Shown here: positions 15,013-23,338 of the stretch, one piece after another
Layout of the letters: the number at the start of each line of letters is the position of its first letter
Numbering within the stretch: the first letter of the stretch is position 1
Source: CBFDCQ01 sp965603355
GTDB lineage: Bacteria > Hydrogenedentota > CAZGCA01 > CBFDCQ01
Reading direction: 5' to 3'
DNA length: 24,632 nucleotides
Assembly (NCBI GenBank): GCA_965603355.1
Contig: CBFDCQ010000047.1
Coordinates: 1-24,632, forward strand
Made by a program: the position numbers and the translations under genes
Notes under the pieces: model-generated
What the model saw: only the letters and a program-made list of their open reading frames with translations
Databases searched by the model: none
What the model was told of the DNA's origin: nothing

Positions 15013-15891
15013 TCAGCGCCACGCATACAGCGCAACACATACCGCGGCAAACCACAGCAACACGTTCGCCAACAATGGCAGGTCAGAGAACAGCACTCGC
15101 TCGGGACTTCCTCCCTGCTCCCGCTTATGCACCAGGTACAAGTATCGGAAGATTCCATACAGTACGAAGGGAATCGTGATGAAGAGCTTTGTAGTTCCGA
15201 GCTTCACCTGGACGCTTGGTGACGTGGTGTAAAGCACGTATACGATTAGGGTAGACGTCGTTACGATAGCTATCATCTGGTCGAGCAATTGCGGGCTGTA
15301 CTCCGCGAGAACGCTTCTGTGTGAGATCGCGTGCTCGTTCATATAGACCAGCTCGTGCCTGCGTTTGCCCAAAGCCAGGAACAGTGCGAGGAAAAGGGTA
15401 CAGATGATTAGCCAGGAGGATATTTCGATGTCCTCCAGCGCCGCTGCACCCGCGACCGCCCTCAGCAGAAAACCGGTCGCCACCGCCATCACGTCTATTA
15501 TCACAACGCGTTTCAGCCACAAGCTGTACATGGTGCTCAGAACGATGTACGCAACCACTATCAGTAAGAAGTCAACACCAAGCAGCGCGCTCGAGGCGAG
15601 CCCCGCGACCGTCAGAACGCCGGCGGCCACCATCGCGATTTGCGGCGCAAGACTGCCGGATGCCACCGGTCTCGACCGCTTGGTCTCGTGGCGACGGTCC
15701 TTCTCGGCATCGCGCACATCGTTGAACAGGTACGCCGCGCCCGAGACCACGCAGAAAACGGCGAAAGCTCCAAGAACCCTCAACAGGTCGGCCGGCTCAA
15801 GGAGATGCTGCGCGAAGACCAGCGCCGCGAACACCACCGTGTTCTTCACCCATTGACGGGGTCGCATAGAGGTCAGGATCAATCTCAGCAC
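15013..15891 (-). CDS. UbiA-family decaprenyl-phosphate phosphoribosyltransferase-like protein
   Basis: This 292-residue protein has about eight or nine membrane helices. The N-terminal MRPRQWVKN and the aspartate motif NDVRDAEKDRRHETKRSRPVASG (N57, D58, D61, D65) match the branch of the UbiA superfamily that transfers phosphoribose from PRPP to polyprenyl phosphate (Rv3806c type). The second loop, GKRRHELVYMNEH, is also typical. The product would be a polyprenyl-phospho-ribose donor for envelope glycans. It starts with GTG at 15891, seven bases inside the end of the RmlD-like gene, so the two are translationally coupled. No DprE1/DprE2 partners are visible in the window. Confidence 0.85.
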   Translation of the reverse strand: MLRLILTSMRPRQWVKNTVVFAALVFAQHLLEPADLLRVLGAFAVFCVVSGAAYLFNDVRDAEKDRRHETKRSRPVASGSLAPQIAMVAAGVLTVAGLASSALLGVDFLLIVVAYIVLSTMYSLWLKRVVIIDVMAVATGFLLRAVAGAAALEDIEISSWLIICTLFLALFLALGKRRHELVYMNEHAISHRSVLAEYSPQLLDQMIAIVTTSTLIVYVLYTTSPSVQVKLGTTKLFITIPFVLYGIFRYLYLVHKREQGGSPERVLFSDLPLLANVLLWFAAVCVALYAWR

Positions 15892-16787
15892 GATTTCTCA
15901 GCCTCTCGTGTTGCGTTGGCCGATTGGAGCAGCATCCATCGGTCGCGTCTGTCGTTGACGTAGCTCTTGAGAGCATCCTTCCAGTGTCTCAACGGCGGCC
16001 CTCCGCTCGACTCCCACAAGGCGTTTGACAGCACGCCGAAGGCCGGTCGTGCAGCCTTCATACCTATCTCGGCGGTGGTCGCCGGCGCGACCACAACGTT
16101 GTCAAGGCCTGCAAGTTTGACAATTTCTTTCGCGAACTCGTATCTGCTGCACGAGCCGGCGTTCGTTACGTGATACAGTCCGGTCATACCGCTCTCAATG
16201 GCCGCCGCAACCGCCATCGAAAGGTCCAGCGTGTAAGTCGGCGAACCTATCTCCTCGGAGATGACTTTCAAACGGCCCTTTTGCCTCGCATAAAAGATGA
16301 TTTTCTCGACAAAGTTGGCCTTTCGGGGTCCGTAAAGCCACGCTGTGCGCAGTATGCAATGCCGTTCGGCCAGCTTGGCCTGCTGTTCGCCGGCCACTTT
16401 GGACTTGGCGTACTCGCCCTGGGGATTGGGCTCATCCGATTCCACGTAAGCCGCCGCCTTCCTGCCGTCGAACACGAAGTCCGTGCTGAAATAAACCAAA
16501 GACGCGCCCGCCTCCTGTGCCGCCGCCGCCACGTTTCGCGTCCCCGTTTCGTTCACGAGAAACGCGCGCTCGGATTCGTCCTCAGCGCCCTCCACGTCCG
16601 TGTACGCCGCGGCATGGACTATGACGTGAGGAGTGGCTTTGGCGACCCAATCCTGCACATTCTCTCGGTCGGTTATGTCTATGTCCGGCAAGTCGGCGGC
16701 GATGACTTCGTGGCGTCCGGACAAGACAGTTTCAAGATCGGTGCCGAGCATCCCATCAGCGCCGATCAACAGAATACGCATTGTCAT
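15885..16787 (-). CDS. rfbD: dTDP-4-dehydrorhamnose reductase (RmlD/RfbD-like)
   Basis: This 300-residue cytosolic extended short-chain dehydrogenase has the N-terminal nucleotide loop LLIGADGMLGTDL (6-18), HAAAYTDVEGAE (58-69), STDFVFDG (101-108), the catalytic pair Tyr126 and Lys130 in GEYAKSK, and LRTAWLYGP. This pattern is that of RmlD, which makes dTDP-L-rhamnose with NAD(P)H. No RmlA, B or C is nearby, so it may serve a different nucleotide-sugar substrate. ATG 16787 is chosen because GAAGG lies six bases upstream; a second ATG at 16781 follows two codons on. It overlaps the UbiA gene by seven bases. Confidence 0.85.
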   Translation of the reverse strand: MTMRILLIGADGMLGTDLETVLSGRHEVIAADLPDIDITDRENVQDWVAKATPHVIVHAAAYTDVEGAEDESERAFLVNETGTRNVAAAAQEAGASLVYFSTDFVFDGRKAAAYVESDEPNPQGEYAKSKVAGEQQAKLAERHCILRTAWLYGPRKANFVEKIIFYARQKGRLKVISEEIGSPTYTLDLSMAVAAAIESGMTGLYHVTNAGSCSRYEFAKEIVKLAGLDNVVVAPATTAEIGMKAARPAFGVLSNALWESSGGPPLRHWKDALKSYVNDRRDRWMLLQSANATREAEKSC

Positions 16788-16839
16788 GCTGTACCTTCGG
16801 CAATCGTGCAGTAGCAATACGACGTTAACTTACTAGGCA

Positions 16840-17730
16840 TCACTGGGCTGTTTCGAGAAGCTTCTTGACGACGGGACTGTCCGGCCGGATCGTTAGAGCT
16901 TCGCGAAAGTACCTCCTGGCCTGGCCTTTACGGTCCATTCTCAGCGCCACGCGCCCGAGATTGAGCAGAATGCCAAACCTGGCATTCGTATCATCCGTCA
17001 GCGGCAGACAGAACTCCCATGCGGCCAACGCTTCCTCCCAGTCCGGAGCGGCCTTAAAGCCCTCAGCGCCAAAAAAGGTTCTGGCGTGATCCAGCGCGAT
17101 CTCCAGATCTTTCGGCTTGAGCTCTCTAGCTTTCTTCGATTCCTTGAGCGCCTGTTCAAACACCTCCGGAAGGCTCAAGTTGTACTTGCTCATGGCAACG
17201 TAGCGAAAATTGTGCAAAGCCAGCCCCAGGTTGAAATGAAAATCCGCGACGTTCGGGTCCAGCTCGACAGCTTTGCGGAACTCGTCAAGCGCCTTGCCCG
17301 GCTGGCCGTAGTGACCGAAATGTATGCCGAGATTGTTGTGCGCGTCCGCCAGCTGCGGGTCCAGCTCGATGGCTTTACGCCACTGCTCAGCCGCGTCCAT
17401 CGGCGCATTCTTCAGATCCGCCAGGGCTTCACCGTAGTAGTTATGCGCGACGGCGTTTTCAGGATGTTCCTTCAGGAACGCGACGTATCGATCGAGAATA
17501 TCCTCTCGGCGGTTGCCCGCTGATAACGCTTTCTCTTGCGCAAGATCATCTTCGCCGCGCCCTTTGTACTTCAGGGCCAGCTGTAGATCCCACTGAATGA
17601 GGTCTCTCTGAAGGTCATCGTACGCGACGATCCTCTCGATTTCCCCCTGTTGGTCAGCCTGGAGCGGCACCTCCTGAGCGGGCTGCACTGCGCCGCTCAT
17701 GAGTACCAGCAGGAAAAGAGGCGTAAGCAT
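16840..17730 (-). CDS. Exported TPR-repeat protein
   Basis: This 296-residue protein has an N-terminal signal sequence (MLTPLFLLVLMSGAVQPAQE) and an alpha-helical body with at least four tetratricopeptide units: around AHNYYGEALADL...AIELDP, AHNNLGIHFGHYGQPGKAL...AVELDP, FHFNLGLALHNF and GILLNLGRVALRMDRKGQA. The regular A...DP spacing marks them. TPR proteins are scaffolds, and in the periplasm they often assist envelope assembly. The start at 17730 follows GAGGGTTGAAG; a longer frame to 17787 would lose the signal peptide. It is the first gene of the minus-strand envelope group and ends 53 bases before the RmlD-like gene. Confidence 0.8.
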   Translation of the reverse strand: MLTPLFLLVLMSGAVQPAQEVPLQADQQGEIERIVAYDDLQRDLIQWDLQLALKYKGRGEDDLAQEKALSAGNRREDILDRYVAFLKEHPENAVAHNYYGEALADLKNAPMDAAEQWRKAIELDPQLADAHNNLGIHFGHYGQPGKALDEFRKAVELDPNVADFHFNLGLALHNFRYVAMSKYNLSLPEVFEQALKESKKARELKPKDLEIALDHARTFFGAEGFKAAPDWEEALAAWEFCLPLTDDTNARFGILLNLGRVALRMDRKGQARRYFREALTIRPDSPVVKKLLETAQ

Positions 17731-17808
17731 CTTCAACCCTCGTTCACCGTCTATCCGCACCGAAAGTGGTTGCCGTGAATGCAGCAATATACCGTGTTCA
17801 CCAAAGGG

Positions 17809-17837
17809 ATTACATCACAAAGATATGGTGGAGTCAA
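17809..17837 (-). promoter_or_regulatory. Sigma70-type promoter of the TPR-rmlD-ubiA-asmA group
   Basis: On the minus strand TTGACT (17837-17832) and TGTAAT (17814-17809) are 17 bases apart, with TG one base before the -10. Transcription would begin near 17802, about 70 bases before the TPR start codon. It lies in the gap after the radical SAM gene. Confidence 0.45.
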
Positions 17838-17869
17838 GCATTATCCTTTGTTGGCTCGGGAGTTCGGCG

Positions 17870-18982
17870 TCAGAGATCAGGCGTTGACTTCGACGGCGAG
17901 TAGCCGATCTCGCAGCAGCCCGCGCAGATAGGGAATGCCCGGCGGTGCTTCGAGGCGCGCCTGAAACGCCGGTACCCGGCGCCGTTCCAGATCTTTTTCA
18001 AGGAGTCCTCTCGGAGACTGCCAACCTCAAAGTGGTGGCAAGTAGAGACGTCTCCGTACGGAGAGATCGATGTCTTTGACCACGCGAAGTTACACGTGTA
18101 GTCCGACGGATGCCACTTTCCCGCGTAGTGATTCACGATCTCTGAAATGGGCATACGCGGAAGCCTCAGCTGAATACCCAACTCCGAACAGCGTCGGGCC
18201 GTTTCCGAAAGTCTGTCGCGCACGAGGTCTTCTTCGATTGGATCGGGCGGGCGCGGGTACTTCAGCATCGTCTCCATGCTGGCACCGCGCTCGATTGACA
18301 GGTCGAGCGAGGTGGTGCACAACGCGATATTCAGGATATTCGCGGAGAACTCCTTCGCGATCCCCGGCATCTCCGGCAGAGTCTCAACCGTCTCCCTTGT
18401 GAGCACCGTGCACAGGTACAGGAGAGGCAGCTTGCTTCGCGCCCTGGCCTTGATCGCCGCGAGGTGTCCAGCGCCCTCGGCCGCCTTTGCGAAGGAGCCC
18501 GGAACCTGCGTTATCGCGTCATGAATCTCGGCAGGGCCGTGGACTGATATCCCGAGGAAGACCAGGCCTCTGAGAAGGACGCTTCTTGCAGCGGAGGCAA
18601 CCATGAGTTCAGCCAGTTCCGCGTCCAGAAGCGCGCCGTTGGTGATTACGTGGCACCGTCGCCTTGCGCAAGTGTACTTCAGGATCTCCGCAAAGTCCGC
18701 ACGAAACAGCGGTTCGCCTCCTGTAAAGGTTATGAGCGCCAACCTCGGCATTTCGTCGATCACCCGTTTCCATTCATCCAGAGTCAACTCCTTGCTCTTC
18801 TCTTTATCGGCCGACATTCGCTCCGTGTACAGCAGGTTCTGGCACATAGCGCACCGGAGGTTGCACCTTCGCGTCAGCTCGATGAAGACCTGAAGCGGAG
18901 GAAAAGCGTATCCCCTCAGCAGCCTCTTGGGAACCGCCGAGTAAACTGTTGTGATTGCCCTGTAGAGAGCGCTATAATCCAC
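17870..18982 (-). CDS. Radical SAM protein with SPASM-like C-terminal cysteines
   Basis: This 370-residue enzyme has the radical SAM cluster motif CNLRCAMC (C40, C44, C47), the SAM-binding GGEP (88-91), and a C-terminal cysteine set at C297, C315, C353, C356 and C357 that fits auxiliary iron-sulphur clusters of the SPASM/twitch type (PYGDVSTC...FEVGSL...IW). Enzymes of this layout modify peptides, sugars or cofactors. The substrate is not visible, and no short precursor peptide is adjacent. The start is GTG 18982 with GAGGGAG just upstream, only nine bases after the CstA stop, so it is co-transcribed with CstA. Confidence 0.85.
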   Translation of the reverse strand: MDYSALYRAITTVYSAVPKRLLRGYAFPPLQVFIELTRRCNLRCAMCQNLLYTERMSADKEKSKELTLDEWKRVIDEMPRLALITFTGGEPLFRADFAEILKYTCARRRCHVITNGALLDAELAELMVASAARSVLLRGLVFLGISVHGPAEIHDAITQVPGSFAKAAEGAGHLAAIKARARSKLPLLYLCTVLTRETVETLPEMPGIAKEFSANILNIALCTTSLDLSIERGASMETMLKYPRPPDPIEEDLVRDRLSETARRCSELGIQLRLPRMPISEIVNHYAGKWHPSDYTCNFAWSKTSISPYGDVSTCHHFEVGSLREDSLKKIWNGAGYRRFRRASKHRRAFPICAGCCEIGYSPSKSTPDL

Positions 18983-18991
18983 GAGACTCCC

Positions 18992-20650
18992 TCATTCAGC
19001 CGGCACGCGTTCTCGCAAGAACACAACCAACCCTTCAACGACAAGCCATATTTCAGCCACGAGTATGATCGACCCGATCATGATCAGCAGGTAGTTGCCG
19101 TCGCCTATCCAGTCCCCGATCTTGATAACCATCGCCACGAGAGTCACGGCGAGCATGAAGATCATGGGTATTACAGTGTACACAGTAGGTCGTCTTCTGC
19201 GCAGCAGAAACACGCTGACAACGAGCAGCACGAGACATGCGAACGCCTGGTTTGTTGTGCCGAAAACGGGCAGCAACGCTATGCCGGTTGACTGTTCCTT
19301 GAACTTGGCCGTCGCAAGGGCAAGCGGCAGCGCAACGGCCACCGCCGACGCGATAAACCTGTTCTTCAGAGGTGCTACCCGTGCTCTTTCACCGACCTCC
19401 GCAACGATAAACCTCAACAACCGCGTCGCGGAGTCCAGGCTGGTCAGCGCGAAACCTATCACGGTAACCGTGACGAGAGTCCTGGCAACGCTCTCGCTGA
19501 ACCCGACGTGCGATATGAAGTATGCCGCGCCATCAACGAACGCGCTGAGTTTGGCTCCAAGGCTCTGTGCGGTGCCCCAGTCCGCGTACCGCCCGTGCCA
19601 CACCTCTGCGGAGCCCAGGCCGGCCGTACATGCCAGCACCACGACCACGGCGAGAGCTCCTTCCACGAGCATTGATCCATATCCTATCAGCCGGGCATCC
19701 GTTTCGGTGTTCAGCTGTTTCGACGACGTGCCCGACGACACAAGGCTGTGGAAACCGGAGACCGCCCCGCATGCTATCAGGATGAAGATGAAAGGAAATA
19801 TCGGTGGGGCACCCGCCGGGGCCGCTCGCACGGCGGGCGCGACGATCTCGGGGCGCGATATGAACAATCCTACGTACGTGAGGCCCAGCCCGGCGTAAAG
19901 GGCGAACGAGTTCAGATAGTCGCGCGGCTGCAGGAGCATCCACACCGGAAGAACGGACGCCACGTAAGCGTATCCAAGCAGCACCACGATCCATGCCCAA
20001 CTGTTGCGGCTCAGTACCTCGCCCATCGGATGTCCTGTGCCGTACCATATCGCAAGGACGAACAGAGCCAATCCGATGAGCGTCGCCGCCGGCAAACCTA
20101 TCTTGGTCCTGTACATCAGGAAACCTATCAGGATGGCTATGACGATCAGCGCGAAGGACGGAAACACGGCTTGCGGACATCCTCTGAACAGCGTCGACAT
20201 GGTTATTGCGAACACCGCCAGCACCACAGCCAGCAGGAAGAACGCGAGCACCAGAAACAGGTTCCGCGCGCGGTGACCTATCAGCTCCTCGGTCAGGTCG
20301 CCGATACTGCGACCTTCGTGCCTGACGGACGCCGCCAGCGCTCCCAGGTCGTGCACACCGCCGATGAATATGGCCCCGAGCACTATCCATATGATGGCGG
20401 GTACCCACCCGTATATGACGGCGACCGCAGGTCCTAAGATTGGTCCGACACCCGCAATGGAAGCAAAATGGTGACCGAACAACACGTACTTGTTCGAGGG
20501 GACGAAATCCACGCCGTCCTGATGTCTATGCGCAGGTGTGGGTAGTTCGGGATCGAGCCCGAGAATTCGCTTGCTGAAAAACCGGCCGTACGTATGATGA
20601 GCGATGAAGAAGAGCGCCAAGGCTACCAGCGCTACTAACAGGGCGCTCAC
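18992..20650 (-). CDS. cstA: Carbon starvation protein A-type transporter
   Basis: This 552-residue polytopic membrane protein belongs to the CstA/BtsT family of peptide or pyruvate transporters. The N-terminal signature PSNKYVLFGHHFASIAGVGPILGPA and then GGVHDLGALAASVRHEGRSI are diagnostic. About 15 hydrophobic helices follow. It is shorter than the 700-residue E. coli CstA and BtsT and corresponds to the shorter bacterial form. The start is GTG 20650; its Shine-Dalgarno AGGAGG lies inside the last codons and stop of the symporter gene, so the two genes are coupled. Confidence 0.93.
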   Translation of the reverse strand: MSALLVALVALALFFIAHHTYGRFFSKRILGLDPELPTPAHRHQDGVDFVPSNKYVLFGHHFASIAGVGPILGPAVAVIYGWVPAIIWIVLGAIFIGGVHDLGALAASVRHEGRSIGDLTEELIGHRARNLFLVLAFFLLAVVLAVFAITMSTLFRGCPQAVFPSFALIVIAILIGFLMYRTKIGLPAATLIGLALFVLAIWYGTGHPMGEVLSRNSWAWIVVLLGYAYVASVLPVWMLLQPRDYLNSFALYAGLGLTYVGLFISRPEIVAPAVRAAPAGAPPIFPFIFILIACGAVSGFHSLVSSGTSSKQLNTETDARLIGYGSMLVEGALAVVVVLACTAGLGSAEVWHGRYADWGTAQSLGAKLSAFVDGAAYFISHVGFSESVARTLVTVTVIGFALTSLDSATRLLRFIVAEVGERARVAPLKNRFIASAVAVALPLALATAKFKEQSTGIALLPVFGTTNQAFACLVLLVVSVFLLRRRRPTVYTVIPMIFMLAVTLVAMVIKIGDWIGDGNYLLIMIGSIILVAEIWLVVEGLVVFLRERVPAE

Positions 20651-20654
20651 GGCG

Positions 20655-21884
20655 CTATCCTCCTGTCACGGCAGGCGCGGCAAAGTCCTCGCCTTCAGAG
20701 CGGGCTATTACTACTGCGCCTACGGAATCACCCATGACGTTCACAGCCGTGCGGAACATGTCGAGGAACCTGTCCACGCCGTAGATCAGGGCGGCCCCCT
20801 CCAGAGGGAGCCCTACCGCCGACAGCACAATCGTCATGGTGACCAGTCCCGCACTCGGTATACCGGCGGCGCCGACCGCCGCTACCGTTGCCGTCAAGAA
20901 GATCAGCGCTTGCGCGCCAAGACCGAGCTCTATCCCGTACGCCTGCGCGACAAATATCGCCGCCACCGACTCGTAAAGGGCCGTCCCGTCCATGTTGACC
21001 GTCGCGCCAAGCGGAAGAACGAGACTCGCCGTTCTCGTGGACACATTCAGGTTGTCCGTAACGCACTCCATTGTGACCGGCAGCGTCGAGGAGCTGCTCG
21101 CCGTGCTGAATGCTATTGCCAGCGCGGAGCGCATCCCGGCCAGGAAACGCCGGGCCGCCATTTTCCCGGCTCCGCCCAGGAACACGGTCAACAGGAGCGC
21201 CGCGTGTATCGTCAAGCCGATCACCACGGTCAGAACGTACTTGCCCACGGACTTGAGCACACCGAGTCCTTCGACCCCCACCACTTCCGCGATAAGCGCG
21301 AACACGCCGATCGGGGCCAGTTTCATTATCCAGCCGGTGAGCTTCATGATGGCCTCGTTGAAATCGGCGAAGAAACGGGTGACAGCAGCGGTTTTCTCAC
21401 CCATTGTAGCAAGGACGCCGCCCAGAAGCAGTGAGAAAAAGATGATAGCCATCACCTGCGTGTTGGCGAGAGCTGCAAACGGGTTCTGAATGGTCGTATG
21501 GATCTGGTCGCGGATGAACTCGCCCGGGCCTCGTGCCATCGCGTCGGTAACCGCAGCGCCCTGCGAGAGGTCGCTAAGGGTCGCGTCGACTCCGACCCCC
21601 GGCTTCAGGACGTTCACAAGGATAAGACCCACGATTATCGCTGTCCAGGTGGTCAGAGCGTAGTAGAGAACGGTCTTGCCGCCAAGTTTGCCCAGCCTGC
21701 TGACATCACCGATGTTCGCCACGCCGGTGACGATTGAGGCGAGAATCAGCGGTGCGATGATCATCTTCAGCAATAGTATGAAGATTTCGCCGAGGAAATC
21801 GACGTACTGGGCGCGTTCGCCTAGAATCGCCCCCGCTGCCACGCCCAGACCCATCGCCAGGAAGATCTGGGTGTGCAGTTTCAT
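20655..21884 (-). CDS. Dicarboxylate/amino acid:cation symporter (DctA/GltP family)
   Basis: This 409-residue inner-membrane transporter has the full signature set of the DAACS family: the serine-rich hairpin ASSSSTLP, NMDGTALYE (cation and substrate site), the second hairpin AAGIPSAGLVT and DRFLDMFRTAVNVMGDSVGA near the C-terminus. It imports glutamate/aspartate or C4-dicarboxylates with H+ or Na+; the substrate cannot be decided by eye. Start ATG 21884 with TAGG upstream is preferred; a longer frame reaches 21980 but overlaps the DUF6485 gene. It lies eight bases after that gene and four bases before CstA. Confidence 0.92.
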   Translation of the reverse strand: MKLHTQIFLAMGLGVAAGAILGERAQYVDFLGEIFILLLKMIIAPLILASIVTGVANIGDVSRLGKLGGKTVLYYALTTWTAIIVGLILVNVLKPGVGVDATLSDLSQGAAVTDAMARGPGEFIRDQIHTTIQNPFAALANTQVMAIIFFSLLLGGVLATMGEKTAAVTRFFADFNEAIMKLTGWIMKLAPIGVFALIAEVVGVEGLGVLKSVGKYVLTVVIGLTIHAALLLTVFLGGAGKMAARRFLAGMRSALAIAFSTASSSSTLPVTMECVTDNLNVSTRTASLVLPLGATVNMDGTALYESVAAIFVAQAYGIELGLGAQALIFLTATVAAVGAAGIPSAGLVTMTIVLSAVGLPLEGAALIYGVDRFLDMFRTAVNVMGDSVGAVVIARSEGEDFAAPAVTGG

Positions 21885-21891
21885 CGCAAAC

Positions 21892-22086
21892 CTAGCCTTG
21901 AATCGTCGTGATGAACCGCGAGAACGATCGATCGTAGGTCCTCTCCGCTTCCGGAGTGAACGCGCAGGCCGGCAGCTCATTGTGCGCGAGGTGATACGAG
22001 ATACACTCGCAGCATATACCTTTCTTGCTGCAAGGCTCGTACGTGCACGGACACATCTTCAGATTTTCCTCTTTCTTGCATTCCAT
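21892..22086 (-). CDS. DUF6485 family cysteine-rich small protein
   Basis: This 64-residue cytosolic protein starts MECKKEENLKMCPCTYEPC and carries eight cysteines (C3, C12, C14, C19, C25, C26, C28, C41), with CCEC in the middle and YHLAHNELPACAF after it. I recognise this as the DUF6485 pattern, a small, probably metal-binding family without a known function. ATG 22086 has AGGAGGG upstream. It sits between YjbQ and the symporter with short gaps and is likely part of the same transcript. Confidence 0.75.
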   Translation of the reverse strand: MECKKEENLKMCPCTYEPCSKKGICCECISYHLAHNELPACAFTPEAERTYDRSFSRFITTIQG

Positions 22087-22134
22087 TCCGCTTGTGACCC
22101 TCCTGTTCTGCCCGCCGTTTCACACGGTGTGACG

Positions 22135-22554
22135 CTACTCTCCGATCACAGTTACCGATAGCCTTCGCGAACGAGGACGGTTGTCGAAATCTATGAAAAC
22201 GATCTGCTGCCACGTGCCAAGCTGCAGGTTGCCGCCCGATACCGGTACGGTCAGCGACGGACCCAGGAGCGCCGCGCGCACGTGCGAGAAACCGTTCCCG
22301 TCACCCCACGTCAGATTGTGGTGGTACTCCACATGCTCGCTCGCGAGACGTTCAAAAGCCTCTTTCATGTCCTGGACCAGCCCTGAGTCGTACTCTATCG
22401 TTGTCACAGCGCCGGTCGAGCCGCTGACAAACACGGAGGCAAGTCCCGTGTCGACCTTCGTCTTTGAAACCGCCCGCTGGACCTTATCCGTTATGTCAAT
22501 TATGTCCGCGACCCCTTGTGCCTTCAGTTCTATTGATTGTCTCTCAACCACCAC
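22135..22554 (-). CDS. yjbQ: YjbQ family protein (UPF0047)
   Basis: This 139-residue protein matches the YjbQ/UPF0047 family. It shows SGSTGAVTTIEYDSGLVQD, the histidine-rich EHVEYHHNLTWGDGNGFSH (metal or phosphate site), the SLTVPVSGGNLQLGTWQQI segment and FIDFDNRPRSR. E. coli YjbQ has a weak thiamine-phosphate synthase side activity; the true function is not settled. It starts at GTG 22554 with GAGGG nine bases upstream; a second GTG follows directly. It ends 48 bases before the DUF6485 gene and begins 29 bases after the zinc/membrane protein. Confidence 0.93.
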   Translation of the reverse strand: MVVERQSIELKAQGVADIIDITDKVQRAVSKTKVDTGLASVFVSGSTGAVTTIEYDSGLVQDMKEAFERLASEHVEYHHNLTWGDGNGFSHVRAALLGPSLTVPVSGGNLQLGTWQQIVFIDFDNRPRSRRLSVTVIGE

Positions 22555-22583
22555 TAATCCAGACCCTCACGCGCGATGCGCCT

Positions 22584-23228
22584 CTACTGTTCCGGCCTCA
22601 ACTGGCGAAGTACGTCCTGCCTTTCCTGTCTTCGCTGCTTGAATTCCTCCTCCGGGGTCAGCTCCTTAACCTGCTCCGATTCACTCCCTCCCTTTGTCCA
22701 CGGCGCCTCTAAAGGAATGCGAGGCGACAAAACCAGAAGAACGAGTACCAGATTCAATACAATTCCAGCGACAGCCTGAGCTTTCTCCTCCGACCTACCC
22801 AAAACGCCCACCAAGCCCCAGATAGCGCCCAGAAGCGGTAAGAAAAGTACCGACCAGTGCACTGCGCCACCGGCCCAGACGAAGAACAGGCTTAAAAGTA
22901 CGCCGAGGCCGACCAAAGCCAGACTGGCGGCCCATGGGCGGACCTGGACGCGCCGTACAGGTTCCGGAAACTCCTCCTCTTCCGGGACCTCGCCCTCGGC
23001 AGGCGCGACGCCGGCTTTAGCCTTGGCCTTCGACGCTGCCTTCTTCGCCCTGCGCTCCTCCATACAAGTGGAGCACAGCATCTTGCCGCTTCGGGTGGTA
23101 GCCTGACACTCGGGACATACCAATTTACCGCACTCTTCGCACTGGCTGCTGCACTCCTCGCACAGAGCCTTTTCGCAAGTCACGCAGAACCCAGCAGGAT
23201 TTCTCGTTTTACAGATTTCGCATATCAT
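22584..23228 (-). CDS. Cysteine-rich zinc-binding N-terminus fused to membrane helices, unknown
   Basis: The first 55 residues hold twelve cysteines in six CxxC pairs (C3/C6, C15/C18, C23/C26, C30/C33, C38/C41, C52/C55), a B-box or zinc-ribbon-like series that should bind several zinc ions. A Lys/Ala-rich segment and an acidic Glu/Pro segment follow (about 60-95), then three hydrophobic helices (about 105-125, 132-150, 158-177). A charged C-terminal tail (EEEFKQRRQERQDVLRQL) could form a coiled coil. It resembles planctomycete-type proteins with zinc fingers on a membrane anchor. No enzymatic motif is present. ATG 23228 is used because it begins the cysteine block with AAGGG upstream; GTG 23249 is an alternative. 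Confidence 0.7.
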   Translation of the reverse strand: MICEICKTRNPAGFCVTCEKALCEECSSQCEECGKLVCPECQATTRSGKMLCSTCMEERRAKKAASKAKAKAGVAPAEGEVPEEEEFPEPVRRVQVRPWAASLALVGLGVLLSLFFVWAGGAVHWSVLFLPLLGAIWGLVGVLGRSEEKAQAVAGIVLNLVLVLLVLSPRIPLEAPWTKGGSESEQVKELTPEEEFKQRRQERQDVLRQLRPEQ

Positions 23229-23338
23229 TGTAACGGACCCTTTCCGCACCGCAATTCAGTCTTGCGGACAATATGGAACCGCATAACTGCTGGCCACCAT
23301 GGCAGTTCGACTTACGTTGCCGCTGTTTCCCGCCGGCC

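Noticed and set aside
16170..16814. Long open frame antisense to the RmlD-like gene
   Set aside because: The minus-strand frame has a full catalytic motif set, and this one has none.
19095..19898. Long open frame antisense to cstA
   Set aside because: It is a mirror of the hydrophobic transporter gene; the same occurs at 19533-20408 and 19748-20437, all without domains.
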